Source: UBA6901 sp964355495 (lineage in GTDB: Bacteria; Pseudomonadota; Gammaproteobacteria; Acidiferrobacterales; UBA6901). Taken from it: DNA of 11,896 bases. Made by a program: the position numbers and the translations under genes. Positions 11,419-11,896 of the stretch are shown here, piece by piece. Under the pieces are notes generated by a model. That model saw nothing but the letters and a program-made list of their open reading frames with translations. It did no database searches and was not told where the DNA came from. Numbering within the stretch: position 1 is the stretch's first letter; each line of letters begins with the position of its first letter. The stretch spans positions 1 through 11,896 of the forward strand of contig CAYHES010000073.1 in the NCBI GenBank assembly GCA_964355495.1, read 5' to 3'.

Positions 11419-11896
11419 ATGATCAAACTGTTTACCCTGGTTTTCGTTGCACTGCTCGGCCTCGGCCTGACTGCCCAGAACGCGGATGCCAGGCGCTTGG
11501 GTGGCGGCAGCAGCATTGGCAAACAATCATCTTCACCCCAGAAGCAGGCGCAGCCTCCGGCGCAGGCGCCCGCTACACCGGCTCCGTCCGGTGCCAGCAG
11601 ATGGCTCGGGCCGCTCGCTGGCCTCGCGGCCGGTGGCCTGCTCGCCTCCCTGTTCATGGGGCAAGGCGCCGGCGGCGCGTTCGGCAGCATGCTGATGATT
11701 CTGGCGCTGGTCGCCGGAGCGTTTTTCATTTTCCGCATGCTGCGTCGTCCGCAGCCGCAGCCGGTGCAATACGCCGGCAGCACGGAGAAAACCATGACCG
11801 ACCTGCCGGCCAGCGGCGGCGCTGCCACGCTACCGGCAACCCGCAGCACCCGGCCGCTGTGGTTCGAAGACGCACCGTTCGCGCGCGAAGCCAAGA
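11419..11896 (+). CDS. N-terminal part of a Tim44-domain-type membrane protein (cut by window end)
   Basis: The frame opens at ATG 11419 and is still open at the window end, giving 159 residues. It starts with a signal peptide (MIKLFTLVFVALLGLGLTA, cleavage near ADA), followed by RRLGGGSSIGKQ. A Pro/Ala/Gln-rich linker follows, then SRWLGPLAGLAAGGLLASLF, and a second hydrophobic segment (MLMILALVAGAFFIFRMLRR). Then begins a soluble part. This N-terminal layout is typical of bacterial Tim44-like-domain proteins (COG4395), whose C-terminal domain would lie beyond the window. Their role is not well defined; association with the inner membrane is expected. AGAGG stands 11 bases before the ATG, a rather long gap. 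The minus-strand frame over the same region is a shadow. Confidence 0.8.
   Translation, partial: MIKLFTLVFVALLGLGLTAQNADARRLGGGSSIGKQSSSPQKQAQPPAQAPATPAPSGASRWLGPLAGLAAGGLLASLFMGQGAGGAFGSMLMILALVAGAFFIFRMLRRPQPQPVQYAGSTEKTMTDLPASGGAATLPATRSTRPLWFEDAPFAREAK

Noticed and set aside
1..11896. CRISPR arrays, tRNA or rRNA genes, integrases, toxin-antitoxin pairs
   Set aside because: No regularly spaced direct repeats, cloverleaf-like segments or matching protein motifs were seen on reading both strands.

Overview
The window looks like a high-GC (about 65-70% by eye) chromosomal segment of a gammaproteobacterium, or a close betaproteobacterial relative. The pointers are an ldtD-mepK pair in the order known from enterobacteria, a type IV pilin-like gene, a perfect FNR/Anr palindrome, Spy/CpxP-type proteins beside an OmpR/PhoB-class two-component system, and short mobile repeats with the spurious 'VIPAKAGIQ' hairpin. 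The species cannot be named from the sequence alone.

Layout, left to right. (1) The 3' end of a membrane protein gene, whose last codons lie inside a small inverted-repeat (MITE-like) element; then a PP-loop ATP-binding protein of the diphthine-ammonia ligase (Dph6) superfamily; then an isolated type IV pilin-like protein. (2) A gene-poor stretch with a two-arm palindromic repeat, followed by an L,D-transpeptidase of the YcbB/LdtD type and an M15-type murein endopeptidase of the YcbK/MepK type. A second copy of the MITE-like element sits between these two cell-wall genes. (3) A GNAT acetyltransferase with a C-terminal YoaP-like region, broken by a frameshift near its end. (4) A minus-strand cluster of three genes: a zinc-ribbon protein of the BCAM0308 family, a DUF465 (YdcH)-cupin fusion and an 85-residue unknown. 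It has a perfect FNR box at the class II distance from a -10-like hexamer, so it is probably a low-oxygen operon. (5) A divergent plus-strand cluster: two Spy/CpxP-like paralogues (one a probable lipoprotein, one without a visible export signal), an AT-rich short-chain dehydrogenase that looks foreign, then an OmpR-class response regulator and its histidine kinase, overlapping by 4 bases. (6) A structured intergenic element, then the start of a secreted, membrane-anchored Tim44-domain-type protein cut by the window end.

How the parts may work together. LdtD-type enzymes make 3-3 cross-links in peptidoglycan and MepK-type enzymes cut them, so that pair is a functional unit. The Spy-like genes are preceded by three half-sites with CpxR-like geometry (GTTAC-N5-GAAAC-N5-GTTAC). 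This suggests a Cpx-like envelope or metal stress circuit in which the downstream regulator controls the chaperone genes. The 485-base region between the FNR-type promoter and the Cpx-like array separates two stress-response clusters transcribed in opposite directions. I see no rRNA, tRNA, CRISPR array, transposase or phage gene.
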